Source: Hyaloperonospora brassicae (Eukaryota; Oomycota; Peronosporomycetes; Peronosporales; Peronosporaceae). Taken from it: a stretch of 64,000 nt of DNA. A program made the position numbers and the translations under genes. The stretch lies in the NCBI GenBank assembly GCA_947650285.1, contig CANTFL010001451.1, positions 618,080-682,079 of the forward strand. The letters run 5' to 3'. The notes beneath the pieces are model-generated. The model did not search any database and was not told the origin of the DNA. It saw only the letters and a list, made by a program, of their open reading frames with translations. Below are positions 36,191 through 49,286 of this stretch, one piece after another (the stretch's first letter is position 1; each line of letters starts with the position of its first letter).

Positions 36191-36880
36191 TCATACGCTT
36201 CGGATGAGATTCTTTCCCGATCTGTTGTAAGTTCGAACGCTAGCGTTTGCCATTCGTTGTAATGTCGCGACCCCATATACACGCACAATTGCAATCGAGG
36301 TATCATTTCCGCTACCATCCACATTTCTAGCGGATTTACCCAGCCAGCGCATAATTGCCTCGTGATCAACTAAGTTGGAGAGCTTTAGATAGTTGATTCT
36401 ACTCGGCTTGTTGGTCACAGTTGGCACCCACTCCACGTCTCCTCTTACTTGAAGTTCAGCTTTTAATGGCGCGACACCTACCCTCGCTCCTGTAGATTTT
36501 CCGACGAAGATCAACAAATTTTGTTCATTCAGGTTGATGCTTGAATCGTCGATCAATAAAGTAGCTTACTCCCGCTAGACAAATGCGCACTTCATCGGGT
36601 AGACATAATTTTTCGTCCGCTAGATACAAGCGAATTCCGAACGGGAACATGAATTCCATGTCTAGTATATCCTATTGGCCCACATAAATACCGACCCATA
36701 CGTCGAACAATTATACTTGTAAAGCGTTCAATGTGATCTCGATTTTAGTGCGCCCAACCTTCATGTATGCATTTTCGCCTATAACGACACATTATTGAGT
36801 CCGGCTTTCGTCAAGCATTAACCCAACCTTACAATCAAAGGTGGTATCGATGATTGAAACTTTAGTACCGAAATAGGACA
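36191..36880 (-). pseudogene. Gypsy protease and downstream linker
   Basis: From about 36880 on the minus strand the reading gives VSIIDTTFDCKVG, then GRTKIEITL and FDVWVGIYVGQ. After frame changes it continues ILDMEFMFPFGIRLYLADEK and LCLPDEVRICLAG. The open frame 36556-36191 (121 residues) continues into the linker. The order matches the plus-strand copy at 3372-3990. Confidence 0.7.
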
Positions 36881-38670
36881 GCATGGTGGCTTACTCGAGA
36901 ATGGTATTGCCCGTTGCTTTCGTTTGCTTGCCTAAACCATTTTCCAGGATCGTGATATATCCAATATCTACGTGATTTCCCTGGTGCGAGATCAAACTTT
37001 ATGTTCACAGCTGATCCGATGTATTCATCAATATTTTTCACACTTGAGATCGCGAAGACACAAGTTAAATCATAACGTATATAATCAACCGGATCGACCG
37101 TATCGTTAACCTCTTGATCCTTCAATTATCTAACTACGAATGCATATACGAAGAGTCTAGAACTCTCGGTTTGTGCTAGATTCCATCCTGGCGAGCGTTC
37201 TAGTTTATCCTGGCGAGCGTTCTAGTTTAACATCTCCTTCGCCTCGGACTAAAACATTCCTTCGTGCTTGGTGGGTACATACAACTTGAATATCAGATTG
37301 TAGAACTCTTCCTAAGGGCAGTTGCCACTCTCATCTACTTTTTCACAAGCAGCACAAGCGTAGAAACACTTGTCCGATGGATGGACTTTGCGACCGCACT
37401 TCTGGAAAGTCAATCTCTTCCAGCAGTCCCAAACATTATACTTGATCGATCTACATTACATGCACACTTTTGATCTTTATTACGTGATCACATAGCTCCA
37501 CTAATCCGCTCCCTCATGCGACATGCGATTATCCTAGTTCGATTTCACTTGATTGTAGGCGGTAGTCGCACAAATCCTAAGCCGGTACGCGCCATCTTCC
37601 GATCCACACAGCTCCGACTTCGAGATGTTGCTCTCACATTCCATCCTGATCGCTCGCACTTCTCGGTTCGATTTCGACAATACCTGATCAGCATGAGCCT
37701 TTGATTGCTGATGAAGCTTGCCCGATCCCATCGACCCTTCGTGTACTGGAGTTCATCGTCTGATATAAATGCAACGTTTCTTCCATATCGTCGGCATCCG
37801 ATAATTGCAATAGAGTTATCTGAATTGCTATCCACGATCATCTAGTGTGGAAATAAAGTGTTCCACATTCTCACGCCGCGTAGCGTGTCTACCATCTCGA
37901 ATCGCGACGTTGGCTCGAATAGCTGCCCCATTCAATCGGTGCAAGTACCCCAAAGAAGTTTTTTCCGGCCGGTTGCGCGCGTGGTAGTACTGTCTATCAT
38001 TCGACTCACCGTATCCTCCATCTTGCACGATGAAACCTTTTAGCAGATATATGCACGTGCGACGAGCAGTTCGACTCAGTTTACTGTGCCAAATTTGAGC
38101 CGGTTTGTCAGTACATCACCAAAAACCAGGTATTTTCATCATTAAGTATTTGGCCCCTTAGGATCGCCGACTTGGCCTTGCTGATTAAGTTTCTAGCGCG
38201 GCCTTCGTCTTGATCTATGCCGTTGAACTCTTAAGTTCGCCGATCACTGAGAAACGGATGCGCTGAGGAGATGGTCCGGCTCATCGAAACTTCCTCAGGC
38301 GCCAATAATGGACGCATCAAGTCCTCCTGCTTCAACCGTACGGTGTATGTCCTCCTGGATCACCAAAATCGGATTAGCGTTGACGCTATCCTACAGACTC
38401 CATCTCTGCATCCGGGAAGTAGATTTCTTGAGCTCTTGGCATCTTGATCTCTTGACTTAAAGAGATCGCTTGGCAGGCTTGATTTCATTGCCTCTGTTCG
38501 ATTACCTTCATAGCGTTATTGATGTAAGATAGAAGTTGTCCTTTGATAGCCGATGTGTCATCTCCGGTGGCGCGTATAGCAGCTAATTGCGACTCGGCCT
38601 TAATTCCTCAGGAGCGATCAAGCAGACGAGCGGATCCACTGGGTCATTGCGATATTTGCTGAATGTCGAT

Positions 38671-39042
38671 CTAGTCACCTGAATCGATCATGGATTCCGC
38701 GGAGGTATACTGTGACGATCCGGTTTGGTATTCTCTCGGTATGTTCTTGATCGCGGTAATCGCTTGATCCTTGATCTTAGCTTTGCCTGTGATATAGATT
38801 AGCTTCTCATATAGCGATCGGTATGCGTAGGTGACTTGATCTTGATTGCACTCCAACATGATCCTCACATCGAACAATTCCGCCACTAATTTAGCTTCAT
38901 TCAACAATTGCATGATACCGTGTATTCCCTCCTCCATATTTGATGCACTTGCTAGGATCGATACTGGACCTTGAATCTCGTCGATCAGCTTTGACTTCAG
39001 CATTTGGATTACTGGGTCGCTTAATAGTAAATTCTTCAGCAT
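38671..39042 (-). pseudogene. Gypsy gag fragment
   Basis: A 123-residue open segment begins MLKNLLLSDPVIQMLKSKL. Its patch EAKLVAELFDVRIMLECNQD followed by QVTYAYRSLYEKL is the counterpart of the gag patch at about 1380-1480. It is acidic to neutral and helical, as expected of gag. Neighbouring frames continue it on both sides, so it is only part of a broken gag. Confidence 0.75.
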
Positions 39043-39521
39043 CTTCCGCTCTTACACATTGACTAATTCTTCACGTTGCGACTCTTTTGTCTTTATTTCG
39101 TCTTGCACGAACTTGAACGACTTCGGGATCTTGTTCTTAATTTGATCGCGTTGGTCGAGTTCAGTCGTTGTCTTCTTCACTCTCGTCGTCCTTAATTTCT
39201 CTTTTCTCGATATCGCATGTGTGGCATTGAAAAACTCTTGTTCGATTTTACCCGATGGGTTTTTACCCTGAGAATCATGCTTTGTAGCACAGTTTGCGGT
39301 GGTCGTCGAAGGGACCTCAGGAAGGGGTCAATATTTTCTCTCAAATCGAGGGATCGATTTTCCTCTTTTATTTTCTTGTCACTAAAACCCCTCCCAATTA
39401 CTCTGATGAACCTGGGAATCCTACAGACTCACGCGTATCTGGCGATTCCTTTGACTGCGGTTCTTCCATCCCAGGCTCAGTTTTGATCTTCACATATTCA
39501 GTCAGGGACTCACGGTGAAAT

Positions 39522-39550
39522 CCCTGGTTTGAATCCGGGCACGCACACCA
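39522..39550 (-). promoter_or_regulatory. Primer binding site, unusually long tRNA complement
   Basis: The plus strand reads as a tRNA 3' end: a T-arm (CCTGG, loop TTTGAAT, CCGGG) followed by a 7-base acceptor strand, discriminator A and CCA. The element strand is thus complementary to about 29 bases of a tRNA 3' end, well beyond the usual 8-18. No matching 5' acceptor or anticodon arm exists upstream, so it is not a tRNA gene. One base separates it from the LTR end. Confidence 0.7.
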
Positions 39551-39551
39551 T

Positions 39552-40309
39552 TGCGGTGGAGTGGTGATCGTTCTTTTAAGGAGTCTGTCCTAACTCTCTA
39601 CTGGCGCCCGGACGACCGACTAACGGAGGGGATACTCCGATTTCGTGCTGTATTCTTCGCTCACTTGGTGTATACGTCGGTGGAGCGAATTGCACTCTTC
39701 CACGTGGACTCGTGTCGGTGAAAAACTTGACCGTGTTTGCGATGAGGTCGAGGCTCAATCTCTGTGTGTAAATCTTCACTTCGCGATCTGGGGTTGAAGT
39801 AGTCTTGTGTAATTCGTCACGGGATCACTTGTATAATTGTAGCGTGATCGATAAGAGTCACCCTGATCTGTAATAGATCGCCTTATCTAAAATACAGGCC
39901 TTGATTCGCATGCCTTCTGACCACTTGAGCCGTCTCGCGATCTTAAGTCTTCAACCACGAATGGGTACCTGCGTTCAATCGCAGTGGTAGGGTGTGAGAT
40001 TCCTTGAACGCACCTCGCCAGACAATTCAGGTGCAACACTTGTGCCGACGTAGCGTAGTCTGTGACTTCGGGTGTCCAAACACTCCAGCCCGAAAAATAC
40101 GACGCTTGTCCTTAGAAACATATCGAACTCTGTTTATTGTTAATCGATCAAACTCAACAACCCTATCCTCATCCCCATATCTCAGACCTCGCATACCACG
40201 TGTCGCTCTCTACAGAAGGACGCATCCTTATACATGCGTAGTGCACACCTATTATAATGGTCCGGTCGCAGTCGCCTTTTTGGTCGCAGATCGTGTAGTG
40301 TGACCCACA
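39552..40309 (-). repeat. 5' LTR of the minus-strand Gypsy element
   Basis: In reverse complement this starts TGTGGGTCACACTACACG and ends CCACCGCA. Shared blocks with the element-1 LTR include AGATCGCGAGACGGCTCAAG then TGGTCAGAAGGC, and CCTCCGTTAGTCGGTCGTCC then GGGCGCCAGT. Its length of 758 bases fits the other LTR. The start is inferred by comparison and could differ by tens of bases. Confidence 0.8.
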
Positions 40310-40520
40310 CTAGCTTGATCGCGTTCACACACCTGATCGCCGATCCCGATCTCGATCTCCTCCTTGATCGAGATCGCCTTGCTGACCGCGGATCACACGG
40401 TGCATTATCGAATCCTCTGATTCCGATCACGATCTCAATTGCCTCCTTGATCGCGATTTCGCTCTTGATCGCCATCGAAATCGTCCCCTTGACATTAATC
40501 AAAGCTCGATCACTTGTATA
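40310..40520. repeat. GATC-dense low-complexity stretch
   Basis: GATC occurs at very short intervals, often as GATCGCGATC-like or GATCTCGATCTCC units, including a local inverted repeat around 40350-40375. The minus-strand reading is Arg/Ser-rich, which looks like a by-product of the repeat. Confidence 0.6.
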
Positions 40521-40749
40521 CCTCGTCCGTCATACTTTAACCTGATTTCGCAGGTCCCATCTTTCTGGTCTGATATCCGGTTCTGTCTAACAGTTCATTG
40601 GACGTGATCCGACCAGGTGTGGGACCGGCGCTGTCAACCATTTGCTAATTCGTACATAACTGGAGAGCGATCTGTTTTCTTATCGCAAATTTCATTGGTC
40701 GATTTACCACAATAATATTGGGATCGTATGGCAGTTACTCACTCCTGTA

Positions 40750-43060
40750 CTTTAAACGTAAATCCAGTAGTCCAGAGATGCCATGCGTGTTAAGCGTAAA
40801 TTCTCGATACTACAATCTTGGAGAACTGGATGGGTCTTCGTTAATCGCGTCTGCTCCTTGGCATCAACTATCCCGGAATCTAGATCCCAGCGATAAGTTG
40901 CTAAAAAATTGTACATACGAAAGTATACTAAAGTAAGAGTCGGTTTATGTCCAAGTAATACCGAAGAATTAAAATCTGCCCCGAGTGGCCACGATTTTCG
41001 TCGCAAATCGCTTTATTGAGCGTCGTCGATGCTGGTGAACAATCTTCAATTGTCCCTCCGCCGTATCTATCCACACACTGACTTCTGCTTCAAATGTCAG
41101 GTCGCGGACCGTCAAGTATACGGTGTCGCTGAGAGTTCGAGGAGTCTGGAGAAAGTATTCGATTTTCTAAGCGTAGGTATCTTGAAATATCCCGTCTACC
41201 ACGCTTAATTATAGCAATCCCGTTTGCGAATTAGCCATTTCGTGGTGTGTAAAGATGTTTCGCGCATATATTTTTTCGCGACGTCCCGGGAGATGAGGTA
41301 TATGGCTCCCGCGCCGCGTGGATATTAAGGCAGACATGGATTTACCTTGTTCCTTCTCCCGGCCGTTGAAGTAGAGCGATGCCAGGGAAATTGGTTTAGA
41401 TTGTTGTTTGATTGATTCTTGGCACACTGAGGGATCATGAGGACCGCTGATGTAAATAGCATTGCAGGTATCATAATAGCATCAAGTACCGAATTCTGAC
41501 TACCAGGCTAAAGGTCGAGCTCCGTACCCATCCGATTTTTTTTACGTTTCGGACTCGTAGCGCTCAGTTTGCGTCGACTATATCTCCAGTCTTTAATTGA
41601 TATCCAAGATAACTAGTCTCGTCTTCATTCCGTAGCATATGAATACCTTCACATTCTGTGATATCAACCACCGTAATAAGCAAAATATGCACACTTTTCG
41701 CTGGTTGCACAAAAAAACCAGAGAGGCCCCCGAAGAATTGGAAAAAATTCATCACATATGGCAATTTCTCCGCCCGGTGAAGAAACACCGTCAGATTGTC
41801 CACAAAATCCCGAGAAAATTTGCTCTTCGCCCGCAAAGCTTGGATCTGTAGTCTGGTAATACGCGTGTTTTACACAAGAGCTATGGCCGATACCTCCGCC
41901 ACCAGTAGAAATAGCAGAGGATTAAATGAAAACCTTGTGGGATACCCGTAAATTCAGTAAAGGGTCCGATACGATTCACATTCCTGGTAATCAAACTGTG
42001 GTGCCGTTGAGGAGACGGCGAAGCAGCGTTTTAAGGAATCGTACTCAAGATACAAATTCGCGTGAAACCGTTTCATATAAAATAAAAATATAGAATCAAA
42101 ATGACTCGACTAGCAGCTACTCCCCTATCGGTTCTGCGCCGACGCAGAAATTCGATGAACCATCATCATAATGACCGTCTTGGATATTTTTCAGCTCTAA
42201 ACGAAGCCCTGTTTCGTATCCCAGATGGGCCTCCGATGACTTGTTGAACCCTGTGTGATAACACCTTCGCGGCAAACTTTATAACCAGATTGTAACAAGG
42301 CGATCGGTCTGTAATCCACAGCGTAGTATGAATCGCCTTTTTTGCGGAGTGGGATAATCAACCCTTCTAGGAAAGAGGCGGGTGGAGTGCGCCCTTGCTA
42401 TTACTTGTCGCCGATGTTGACGAGGGCGGAAGGAAACAACGCTTAAAAGTACATTATAAAATTGTTCTTCATTCCGTCGGGTCCTGATGTTTAATATCTT
42501 TTAAGTGAATCATTTGGTGTAAGAATATCATCCAGCGTGACCGGGTCCATCAGGAGCGTATTAGCTTCCACGAAAAGAAATGAGATTTGCCGGCAGAGTA
42601 ATATTCCTTCAAATCTTGATTTTCAGCCAGCGCGGCCACGGTTCTGTGGTTCCGACAGAGGATAGAATTTCATTCAGACGCGAAGTAGTTGGCCGTCGTA
42701 TCCTCCGATCATAATCAATGCCCGTTAATATAGTATAGGTCCGAAATCTATTGGTCACGTTCCCAGTTGGATGCCCGATTAAATGCTACGTTAGACTGTC
42801 CGATACCCGCTCCAATCTTACTCTTTGTCGGACGAATTTATGCGATCCAGAGTTCCTTCTGGATACTCTGCATTCATCAGCAGCGTGTTTATACATGAGC
42901 TTGAGCGTGTACCTAAATTTACCGCCGTGATCGACGCGTCCATTGTGTTACGCGTTTCTTAATACGCTTAATGCTTGATATACAACAGCTGACAGCCCTG
43001 TCTCAGCCTCTCGCGGTAACTTCGCGCCCTACCCCGTTTCGGACGAGCTCTTACGTCAGA
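40750..43060 (-). pseudogene. Non-LTR retrotransposon (LINE) reverse transcriptase relic
   Basis: On the minus strand near 42380-42270 the reading gives GLIIPLRKKGDSYYAVDYRP then IALLQSGYKV, the RT motif of oomycete LINEs. It continues as RPIWDTKQGFV in another frame. At 41836-41564, DFVDNLTVFLHRAEKLPYVM then FQFFGGLSGFFVQPAKSVHI is the palm region, with F-V-D-N in place of Y/F-x-D-D. The C-terminal part (NGREKEQGKSMS, HHEMANSQTGLL) runs down to about 41200, with further traces to 40750. Stops and frameshifts are numerous, and no poly(A) tail or target duplication could be fixed. Confidence 0.8.
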
Positions 43061-43559
43061 TCCTCGTGAACACGCACATGTGTCGCCGGGTGGATCATAT
43101 AACGCGCGGTCTTGTCTATTCGGCGGTGATGCTGTTGTTATAAGGCATTAATTCTCACAGGTTATCAAGTGTTGAAGCGTCAACGTTAAGACCTGTTACA
43201 GGTTGGGTACAACTTCACCTGATTGGTTGTTATTATGACAACTTGACAGATGGGACGAAGAGAGACGGACGCTACGTAGGACGACCAAGATGTTGGGAAA
43301 TGGGACCGGGAGAGATGGTTGACATGTGGGGCCAGCATACGGGATGTGCGTACTGGACGCACGCCATCTGTAACTTGACCAGGTCAAGTTGCAGTGCCGT
43401 TCGAAATACATGTTGTAGCATTGTCAAGAGAGAAGAATTAATGCTAATATATTTCACTTTTACTTCTACCTACCTTTGCACGAGTGCAACGACGAACACA
43501 TACTTTAAACAGCTGTTGCATACCATTGTTTACTACGCGTAAAGTAACTTGTTGGTGTT

Positions 43560-46500
43560 CCGACGGACAGCTTGGCACACCGACTTGAACCTGCTAAATT
43601 GACGTGCTCAAAATATTACGTAAAGTAAAACGGTTGATCCTACCAGCTTACCGCGCACCTGAATATGTGTAATAATTGGTTGGTCTACAAGCTTATTCTC
43701 CACCGCTGCTCCCACCAGCGTGGTAGCGTCCTCAAGAGTGAAGAGCAACATAGTCAACGCTTGACTTTCACGTCTCCCTGACCGCAAGCCGCCAAGCCGA
43801 TCCAGATGAGGACTAATCCCCGAATAATGTTATATCCATGTCTGACGAAGGCTACCGCAGCAGATTACTGAAGAATTGCTCGCGCTACTGTCGATCATCA
43901 AATACACACAAGCTGACCACCAGAACCCCATTCACGACGACGGCCATGACCCGTTCAGACCATATTTCATGGTGCGATTGCTGACTATCGTACGAAGCAG
44001 ACGGGCCAAGTATATCGCCACGCCTCCAGATATGTCTGTTCTTATACTCCAGTACGACGTCTCCGATTCGTGACGTGAAGTTGCGCATTATGGACGCCTC
44101 AGATGGATTTCCATATGTCAGAAGAAAGCCGAGCTGCAGTATCAGAGTTAATATGTGTTTTCTGCAGACTCACTATATATTGTTGTGTGTGACTTTCTGC
44201 TTCCAGCCGCGCATGCAGTGACCTGGGGCTAATTATGAAACTCCTACATTTTGTGAGTGTTATAGGTTGGCATGTGCCTAGTGAGCTTGGCACGTATTTG
44301 GAGTAGTCGCGTGGGAAACTACTTGTTTCACGGTTAGGTATTATGTGTAGATATATCGCCACCGCTCGATCGATGGCGGTAGATGATATCTAGCGCTCCC
44401 CTCAGAGCCTTCAGAATGAATGAGTCCGTTCATCGGAATCATGAGCTAGCGACTGCTCGAAGAAGGCATGGATCACGCCCCAGGTCTTACCGTGATAAGA
44501 TGCGCAGAAAGCTTGTAGGTATCCAGCGGTTAAGCCTAGAGCTGCCAGGTGGCATCGTAGACGAATCTGGACTTCACCGTCCACCTCGGTCGCCTTACCG
44601 GGAAGCGCTATAATGCCGTCATTGTGCAGAATCACATGGATGGTGTGACGTGAGAATTGGCGTTTAAGTCGAGTATCAAAGGTCGCAATATTAGCTCGTC
44701 CCTCGCAGTTTGGTCCAATCGTTCGAATTGTCAATGAGTGGTGCTAGTATGTGGCTTTCGATCGCGCGTGTTAGACGAGTTTTCCGGTCACTTAGCCAAT
44801 CTTTTGTCGCGCGGTCGGAAAAATGTTTGCAATAGGTATGAAGTCCCTGAAACGTGTAGTGTAGGGTCAGACGGATGTCCAAGCCACAAGCACGTCGTCA
44901 CTAAGGGCACCCAAGAGGGAAACCTGGTAGGTTAAGTCATGACGAAGGAGCATCATCTTGACAGGTCCGGCGGACACCGCGCGCTCCGTTCGTCTGAGCT
45001 ACTTGAGAGCGTCAGAAAAGTTTTGGGGGGTTAGCCGGCCTGTTGCGCTTTAGGAAAGCCAAATGTCCTAACAGGCGCCGTTGCTAAGCAACGGCACCTC
45101 TGGCCGAGCTGTTCCTGCCCTGGCTGTTGTCGCGCCAAGATATGTCTTGACCACCAACGTCATGCCGAGGTGCTGAATGGTCCCTAGGTGGATCTATTCC
45201 ATCGCACACCTGCAAGGAGTTGAGTTCGTTTGACACTCGCGGGAGGAATGAAGTGGGGGATTCGCTGGTGGTCAAGGCCGGGTCAGAGGGTCATTAGGTC
45301 ACCCAGGCGGCTGGAGCAACGTCTGTAACTAAATGGGGGTCGTCTCTTCGCTTCAGAACGGCCATTTGCTGTGCGGTAATATCGACGTGGTGATGTCGCA
45401 CAGTGCTCTCAAGCAGGAGATATTTCCACTGGAGTAGGACGCAAGTGGCAATGCCATGCCGTTGCTGGAGATGGACCACCTCCTTCGTCGTCATATCCGT
45501 CATGTTAAACTGGCAAGACGCTGCTGGTCGACGATGTCCAGTTCTAGCACCGTTACCATTAGAAAGTTAAGCAGGGGGGAAAGCGCTGTGGTCTGGAATA
45601 TGCAAAGATCTGCCCGATGGTATATTTAAGAGTGGATGGTATAGCAGGTGGCGATGTTTCACTCGCATTTCGCGTATTTTGTCGCTGGGCAAAGCGTTGG
45701 ATATGGGATCGGGCAGGTCTCCGTTCTTGGTTTTTACTAAAGACTCGGCTTTGGCCGAAGATGTATTAGGCGTAAATCTTCCACATCTTCGGTCATGCTT
45801 ACATCGGACACAGTTGACTAATTTCGAGGTCGACGAGCAGGGTCGGGGAAGATTATTCAAGTTGGAGAGATACAGTTTTTTGCAAGTGGACCAAAGCTGA
45901 ATAATGGCGATTGCTGTAGCTCAACACGAGCGGCGGTTGTCGGTTTGATTGTTGCTTGTTCAACGCAATTTGTTAAGAACATTCCGCCGCAGTTAGAACG
46001 ATCTACTCGCTTGACTTGGTAAATTAGTTTCCCCGAGTGAAAAAGCTTGGCCAAGAGAGGCTGCAGCTCCATGCCTTGTCGTTGGCAGTGTCCTGCGCAA
46101 GGACGTAAATGTCCCGGCGTAAGATATTAGCTGCAAGACCGAGGATCTCTCAGCCGCCCCAGTCGTGAACAGGTACATGGACCAACCGTTTTGACGGACA
46201 TTTCGCGTATTCCTCCAAAACCAGCGAAATTGCTTCTTTGCGAGCGAGATATCCATGCCCAACCATCCCCGCAGGCCGCCGATGATCGTGGCGACACGAG
46301 TATCGTGGGAACATTGCTCGCACAAATGTAGATGGTCAGCATATATTTCCCTCTTCTGAGGCTTCCAGCAGCTGCCGACAGGAGGTCGTCCTGTCCAACG
46401 AGGTCCGATTCACAGAGGTTGCACGATGGCCATGTCGAGACAGTTCCCTGTTTGCTGGTGTCGCAATGTTTCGAAGCCGAAGCAGCTGAGCCAAGTCGTC

Positions 46501-48270
46501 GACCGAGCAAAAATGTGGGTCGCCCTGTCGATTCGGATCGATGCAGAACTACGGTCTGGAGTTGCATGGCTGAATGGCGCTCGAGAGAGAATTTCGTTTT
46601 CTGTTGTTTAAATCTTATAACTGGTGCAAAGAGAGGAGAGCTGGAGAATTTGCCTGGAAAGTTCGTAATACGGCCAGCTCCAGCGCGGTTGGTGGCTGGA
46701 CAGCTGCGGTGTTTGACAGAGATGACACTTCCATGGGCTCTGCCTCCTGGGCCGCTAGTTGCTGGACCGGCGGCTCCCCATCGTTGTCTCCGTTTTCATC
46801 AAGACTTGTAAGCACATCATACCGGGTCGTTTCTCTCGGCAGGGTAAGTGACCTGGGGCGTCGCTGTGGCACACTCCCTCGCGTTTGCCGGACCGGAAGT
46901 GTAACCCATGCGGATTTTGGTTCCGGCTCTGGGAGGATGGGTGTGGGTACCGGAGCCAGTGCGCTAGATTGCGGCGCAGTCGTAGCGGAGGAGTATCGGG
47001 TGCTGTTCCGGCCCCGACACCCGAGGCACTCGATCTTCAGACGTTGGATGTGTTGGTAAAGTCCGGGTTAGAACTGCTTCTGTCCCTTGATTATTGCGAC
47101 GTCGAAGAGACGCAGCCACTTGAATTTCATCCAAGACGTCAAAGGGCTTGGCCACATCGTCCAGTGCCACAATAGTCTGTTCTGAAGCAAATTAAACAGC
47201 CATACCTCCCAAGTTGCTCAGTGGTCTATCACATCGTGCCATGGTATGGCTTATTGTGCTGCCCTAAAAGCACTGGAGTTGCCGAACGACAGCTGGATGC
47301 TTCAGTGAGATAGTAATGCTGAACCAGTCGCGCCGAACAATTCCTCGAAGAAATTGTGGACAGCCGGACGGTCGAAATGCTATCTTCCAGACGTTGGACG
47401 TCCGAGACTCTGGTGTGCAGGTATCCATGTCCTCCCGAACATGTGCAACGAGGCTGTGCTTGCTGATAACGCCGAAATCGTGCCTATTTCCACCAAGCGA
47501 GAAACATTGTACAGGCGAACCTCGTATTCCATGATCCGATGGCGTGGATAGGCACGCCATTGTTGCGCTGACTTCGCGGAAGCCACATGCTTAATGTGCA
47601 ATTTGTATGCCATACGTTTTGAATGACACTACCGTCAATTTCAACTCCTTCGCCTTAGTTCGGTCGAAAAGGAACAGGTGAATAGAGTTGGAGACCTCAC
47701 CGCAGCTCATCGTCTTCATTTTGAGAAGGAGCTCGTACAGGATCTGCCCATTGACGTTAGTGCTATCCGCCGCTGCTGAGATCTCATATTTAATCGCCTT
47801 GGTGTTACTCCTGACAGTTGGGACTGTACATTACCCACTGATCCTGAAGCTCAACTCCCCTTCGACTTGAGTCTAGATAGTGCTGTGCAGCCTGAGTAGT
47901 TCCAAATGATTGAAGATGTTACATAGATACCGGGGTTGTCGTCTGCCCACCATGTCTTCCTTTGCTATCCCTGAATGATTTTGCAATCATCATCAATACC
48001 GTTCCACAACTCCCGCGTGTCCGTCGGACCGCGCCTCCTGCCGCAAAGAGCTCACGTCCAAATTAGCTCCTGAGGAAAGTACTTGGTCAAATTGAACATG
48101 TTGTACTCGTAACTATCTCCCGGCGCTAAGGCGTGTAGTTTCGAGCTAGATAGCTGGTCCCCTATTATCTTCGCCGTCCATTGTTTGAGAACGGGTAGCT
48201 GTGATCAATGTAGTTTGCTCGTCATACGCTCCAATACAGTATTGAACATCCACGTGGTGTTCAAGAGGTC
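43560..48270 (-). other. Heavily decayed region, probably transposon-derived, minus-strand bias
   Basis: Many minus-strand open pieces line up in one direction (47613-47380, 46872-46615, 46325-45993, 45860-45567, 45503-45294, 44734-44411) without a complete frame. A patch near 46240-46090 reads VHVPVHDWGG, a stop, then EILGLAANILRRDIYVLAQD. This resembles the WGG-ExxxLA-x8-I-V part of OTU-type cysteine proteases, and a weak upstream GQDDLLSAAAGSL could be the nucleophile region with the Cys lost. The minus strand near 43740-43680 reads LEDATTLVGAAVENKLVDQP. None of this is decisive. I could not name the element. Confidence 0.35.
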
Positions 48271-49286
48271 CTAGCTGATGGTCGTCGCATACACCTCTCA
48301 CAGTAGTTGCTGGTTATTCAGAGTGCAGACTGTCAACTCTTACTCCCCTCGATTTCATATACTAAAGCTTTTCTACTCTAGTTCAAGTGGACTTAGACGT
48401 AGCATTCAAACCAATGTAATACTTTTCCCAACTCTCTGTTCTTTTCTACATTATATCTTGTCATTGTCCAATGCACCTAAACACCTTTCTCGATTATTTG
48501 TTATTAATTTATATGTTATAACTACGTTATGTTCTGTCAAACCGAACAAAGCTTCTGACAACTTCTTCGACGCTTACACCTCAGTTGTAGTTAACGTGGT
48601 GGTCGTAATAGTAGTCGCGTTTCTTGGACTTTGTGCCGTGATGCTCGTCGAGTTAGACTTGACATGGTTGTGGTAAACAACAGTAGTGGACATCTCGTCA
48701 TTGCTAAGTCTACAACTCGAGAAGGCGGAGGTGTTGTCTAGAGATCCTGTCATGAGTCTGGGCTCGCCTACAACGTCTGTATGTACGACCTACATGTGTA
48801 AAATGTAAACTGCGAGTACTTATAGCTGCAAATCAAGACGATTTAGTAGATACACGGTGGGAGCTGGGAGCTATTTGGTAAGTTAGCATCGGGCACAAAA
48901 GGGCCAAAAAGGCATGTTTAGCCCACTTGCTGCCATTGTCTGTTTCACTTGCTGCTGTTCCGCCTCTCCCTGTTGCGAGCGAAAGGAGAGAGATAGCGCA
49001 CGATGGGCTCGTCCCTCGACATTGGCGACATTTGAGCAGAAGGAAAGCTGACGATACTGCACGTGGTTTGTCCTGCTACCCAGTTGCCTACAGCCCCACA
49101 ACTATCGTCTAATTGATATTGTCTGTCGGACAGGAGGAAACTGCTGCAGCAGTGCAGTCGCAGCAGCTGCGTCCAACAACAAGGGCGAGTGATCAGACAT
49201 TTGAATTGATCAGAGAAGTAGCGCTCCTCGGATTGCGAAGATCTAACGGCCGACGCGACGGACACACACGTTGTTACCTACGACCT

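Larger units (their letters stand above)
34430..40309 (-). mobile_element. Second Ty3/Gypsy element, truncated after RT
   Basis: On the minus strand the order is 5' LTR (40309-39552), PBS (39550-39522), gag (around 39042-38671), zinc-knuckle region (about 37460-37300), protease (36880-36550), linker (35442-35227) and RT (35200-34730). Each part aligns in order with the element at 1-14179, so both belong to one family or close relatives. RNase H, integrase, chromodomain and the 3' LTR are not found to the left, so the copy is truncated or disrupted near 34.5 kb. Stops and frameshifts are frequent. Confidence 0.85.

Noticed and set aside
39486..39550. tRNA gene on the plus strand (T-arm and CCA end)
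   Set aside because: Only the 3' portion exists. There is no matching 5' acceptor strand, D-arm or anticodon arm, genomic tRNA genes need not encode CCA, and the position next to the LTR explains it as a PBS.
40182..40502. Arg/Ser-rich minus-strand ORF resembling an SR protein
   Set aside because: The RS dipeptides come from the GATC-rich low-complexity DNA overlapping the LTR end.
48278..48676. 132-codon plus-strand ORF
   Set aside because: No motif is visible, the Val-rich tail comes from GT repeats, and it lies at the edge of decayed repeat sequence. It is probably chance or an LTR remnant.
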